The position numbers were made by a program, and so were the translations under genes. The notes beneath the pieces are model-generated. The model ran no database searches. It was not told the DNA's origin and saw only the letters and a list, made by a program, of their open reading frames with translations. From contig CANHBY010000124.1 in NCBI GenBank assembly GCA_947458895.1, positions 1 to 5,560 of the forward strand: 5,560 nt of DNA. Direction: 5' to 3'. This document shows, piece by piece, positions 4,742 to 5,560 of the stretch. Position 1 is the stretch's first letter. The number at the start of each line of letters is the position of its first letter. This DNA comes from Burkholderiales bacterium. Its GTDB lineage: Bacteria; Pseudomonadota; Gammaproteobacteria; Burkholderiales; Burkholderiaceae_C.

Positions 4742-5560
4742 ATGTTTCTCACCCTTCATCATTTCACTTCCACCACGTCGAAGCGGCTGCTTCAGGCCAT
4801 CACGGCTCAGCCGGTTTGGCGCGGCTTGTGGCGCAGGCTGGTCGGCTGCTTCCTGGGGCTTGCGCCATGGGTTGTTGTTTTGGCCGGCGAGAGTTTGACG
4901 CCCCAGGGCGTTCCCTTGTACGCCACCCAGCCGCCCACCGCCATGACGCTGCACTACGCCCTTCAACGAGGGCGGCTAAAGGGGGAGGGCGATCTGACCT
5001 GGGCCCCCGAGGGGGCTCGCTATGCATTGACCCTCGACGGGCGCATCGCAGGCCTGCAGCTGTTGCAGCAGAGCAGCGTGGGCCAGATCAACACCTACGG
5101 GCTTGCGCCTCAGCAGTTCTCTGACCAGCGAGTCCGTGGTCCTGCCCGGGTGGCGGTCTTTCATCAAGACAAGGGTTTGATTTCCTTCTCCGGTGGGACC
5201 CCCGAGGTACCTTGGGTTCCGGGCACCCAAGATCGCCTGAGTTGGATGGTTCAACTGCCGGCCGTTGTTCGTGCGGGCGGCTTGCCCCCTGCTGCGGGCA
5301 AAAGCGTTGAGCTGTATGTTTCCGGTGCCAGAGGCGACGCCGACCGATGGACCTTCCGGTTTGTCGCGACCGAAGACGTGGTGACTGAATGGGGCATCAT
5401 TTCTGCATTGCGCTGGGTGCGAGAGCCGCGCAGACCTCAAGACACAGCGGTAGAGATCTGGCTGGACGCTGCGCTGCATTACATGCCCGTGCGTGCGATC
5501 TTGGGGGGTGGGGCAGAGGGGGAGGCGCTGGAGCTGGTGCTGCGCAAACTAGGGCGCCCC
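4742..5560 (+). CDS. DUF3108 domain-containing protein, open at right edge
   Basis: The frame is open from 4742 to the last base (273 codons) with no stop in the window. Residues 33-49 (LVGCFLGLAPWVVVLAG), preceded by WRR, form a membrane anchor or signal sequence; the rest would be periplasmic. From about residue 66 the protein follows the DUF3108 pattern: LHYALQRGRLKGEGDLTW (70-87), GARYALTLDG (91-100), TYGLAPQQFSDQRVRGPARV (118-137), the hallmark F-DKGLISFSGGTPEVPWVPG with QDRLSW (140-168), then WTFRFVATEDV (203-213), REPRRPQDTAVEIWLDAALHYMPVRAIL (227-254). The function is unknown; related proteins are predicted envelope proteins. Little is probably missing at the C-terminus. The start is uncertain. 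ATG 4742 has only a weak upstream purine run, TTG 4721 has AAGG 6 nt before it, and TTG 4826 would place the anchor directly at the N-terminus. Confidence 0.83.
   Translation, partial: MFLTLHHFTSTTSKRLLQAITAQPVWRGLWRRLVGCFLGLAPWVVVLAGESLTPQGVPLYATQPPTAMTLHYALQRGRLKGEGDLTWAPEGARYALTLDGRIAGLQLLQQSSVGQINTYGLAPQQFSDQRVRGPARVAVFHQDKGLISFSGGTPEVPWVPGTQDRLSWMVQLPAVVRAGGLPPAAGKSVELYVSGARGDADRWTFRFVATEDVVTEWGIISALRWVREPRRPQDTAVEIWLDAALHYMPVRAILGGGAEGEALELVLRKLGRP

Noticed and set aside
4838..4849. LVGC lipobox (residues 33-36) in the DUF3108 protein
   Set aside because: The Cys comes before most of the hydrophobic segment, whereas a lipobox must follow it, so lipoprotein processing is unlikely.
4707..4900. 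ATG at 4707 opening a 63-codon frame next to the repeat
   Set aside because: It overlaps the DUF3108 gene in another frame, stops soon and resembles nothing; the TATGC context is the edge of the repeat.
5503..5525. G-rich tract (runs of 6, 4 and 5-6 G) as a G-quadruplex
   Set aside because: Only three runs of three or more G with a final GG; it lies in codons for the Gly/Glu-rich C-terminal part of the DUF3108 protein, and plain codon choice explains it.

Overview
The window looks like chromosomal DNA from a betaproteobacterium, most likely Burkholderiales and probably Comamonadaceae. The reasons are its high G+C content, codon use, the shape of the ComM, DadA, fumarylacetoacetate hydrolase-like and DUF3108 proteins, and a TorF-type porin gene with a nitrogen-type promoter. 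This placement is my recognition of protein style, not a database result.

Layout from left to right. (1) Positions 1-209, minus strand: the start of a TorF/TIGR02001-like putative outer-membrane porin, cut by the window edge. (2) Positions 210-500: a divergent regulatory region with a well-spaced sigma-54 -24/-12 element pointing at the porin, and three NtrC-like 17-bp sites at about -95, -119 and -136 from the predicted transcription start. (3) Positions 501-2024, plus strand: a complete comM (YifB-type AAA+ helicase). (4) Positions 2025-2210: the gap between two convergent genes, holding a near-perfect 23-bp inverted repeat. (5) Positions 2211-4588, minus strand: a two-gene unit, a fumarylacetoacetate hydrolase family gene followed after 74 bp by a DadA-like D-amino acid dehydrogenase gene. 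(6) Positions 4589-4741: a second divergent region, mostly filled by a 95-bp element with long terminal inverted repeats flanked by TA, which resembles a MITE. (7) Position 4742 to the end, plus strand: a DUF3108-domain envelope protein, open to the edge.

How the genes relate. The FAH-family and DadA genes are probably co-transcribed and may process D-amino acids and the 2-oxo acids derived from them; this is inference. ComM promotes branch migration during natural transformation and shares its upstream region with the nitrogen-controlled porin promoter. In related genomes, as I remember them, glnK-amtB often follows such a porin, which would fit nitrogen control.

I found no phage, CRISPR, toxin-antitoxin, RNA gene or evident new system. 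The most interesting parts are the intergenic signals: the sigma-54/NtrC-like array and the two unrelated palindromic elements that bracket the FAH-dadA unit.
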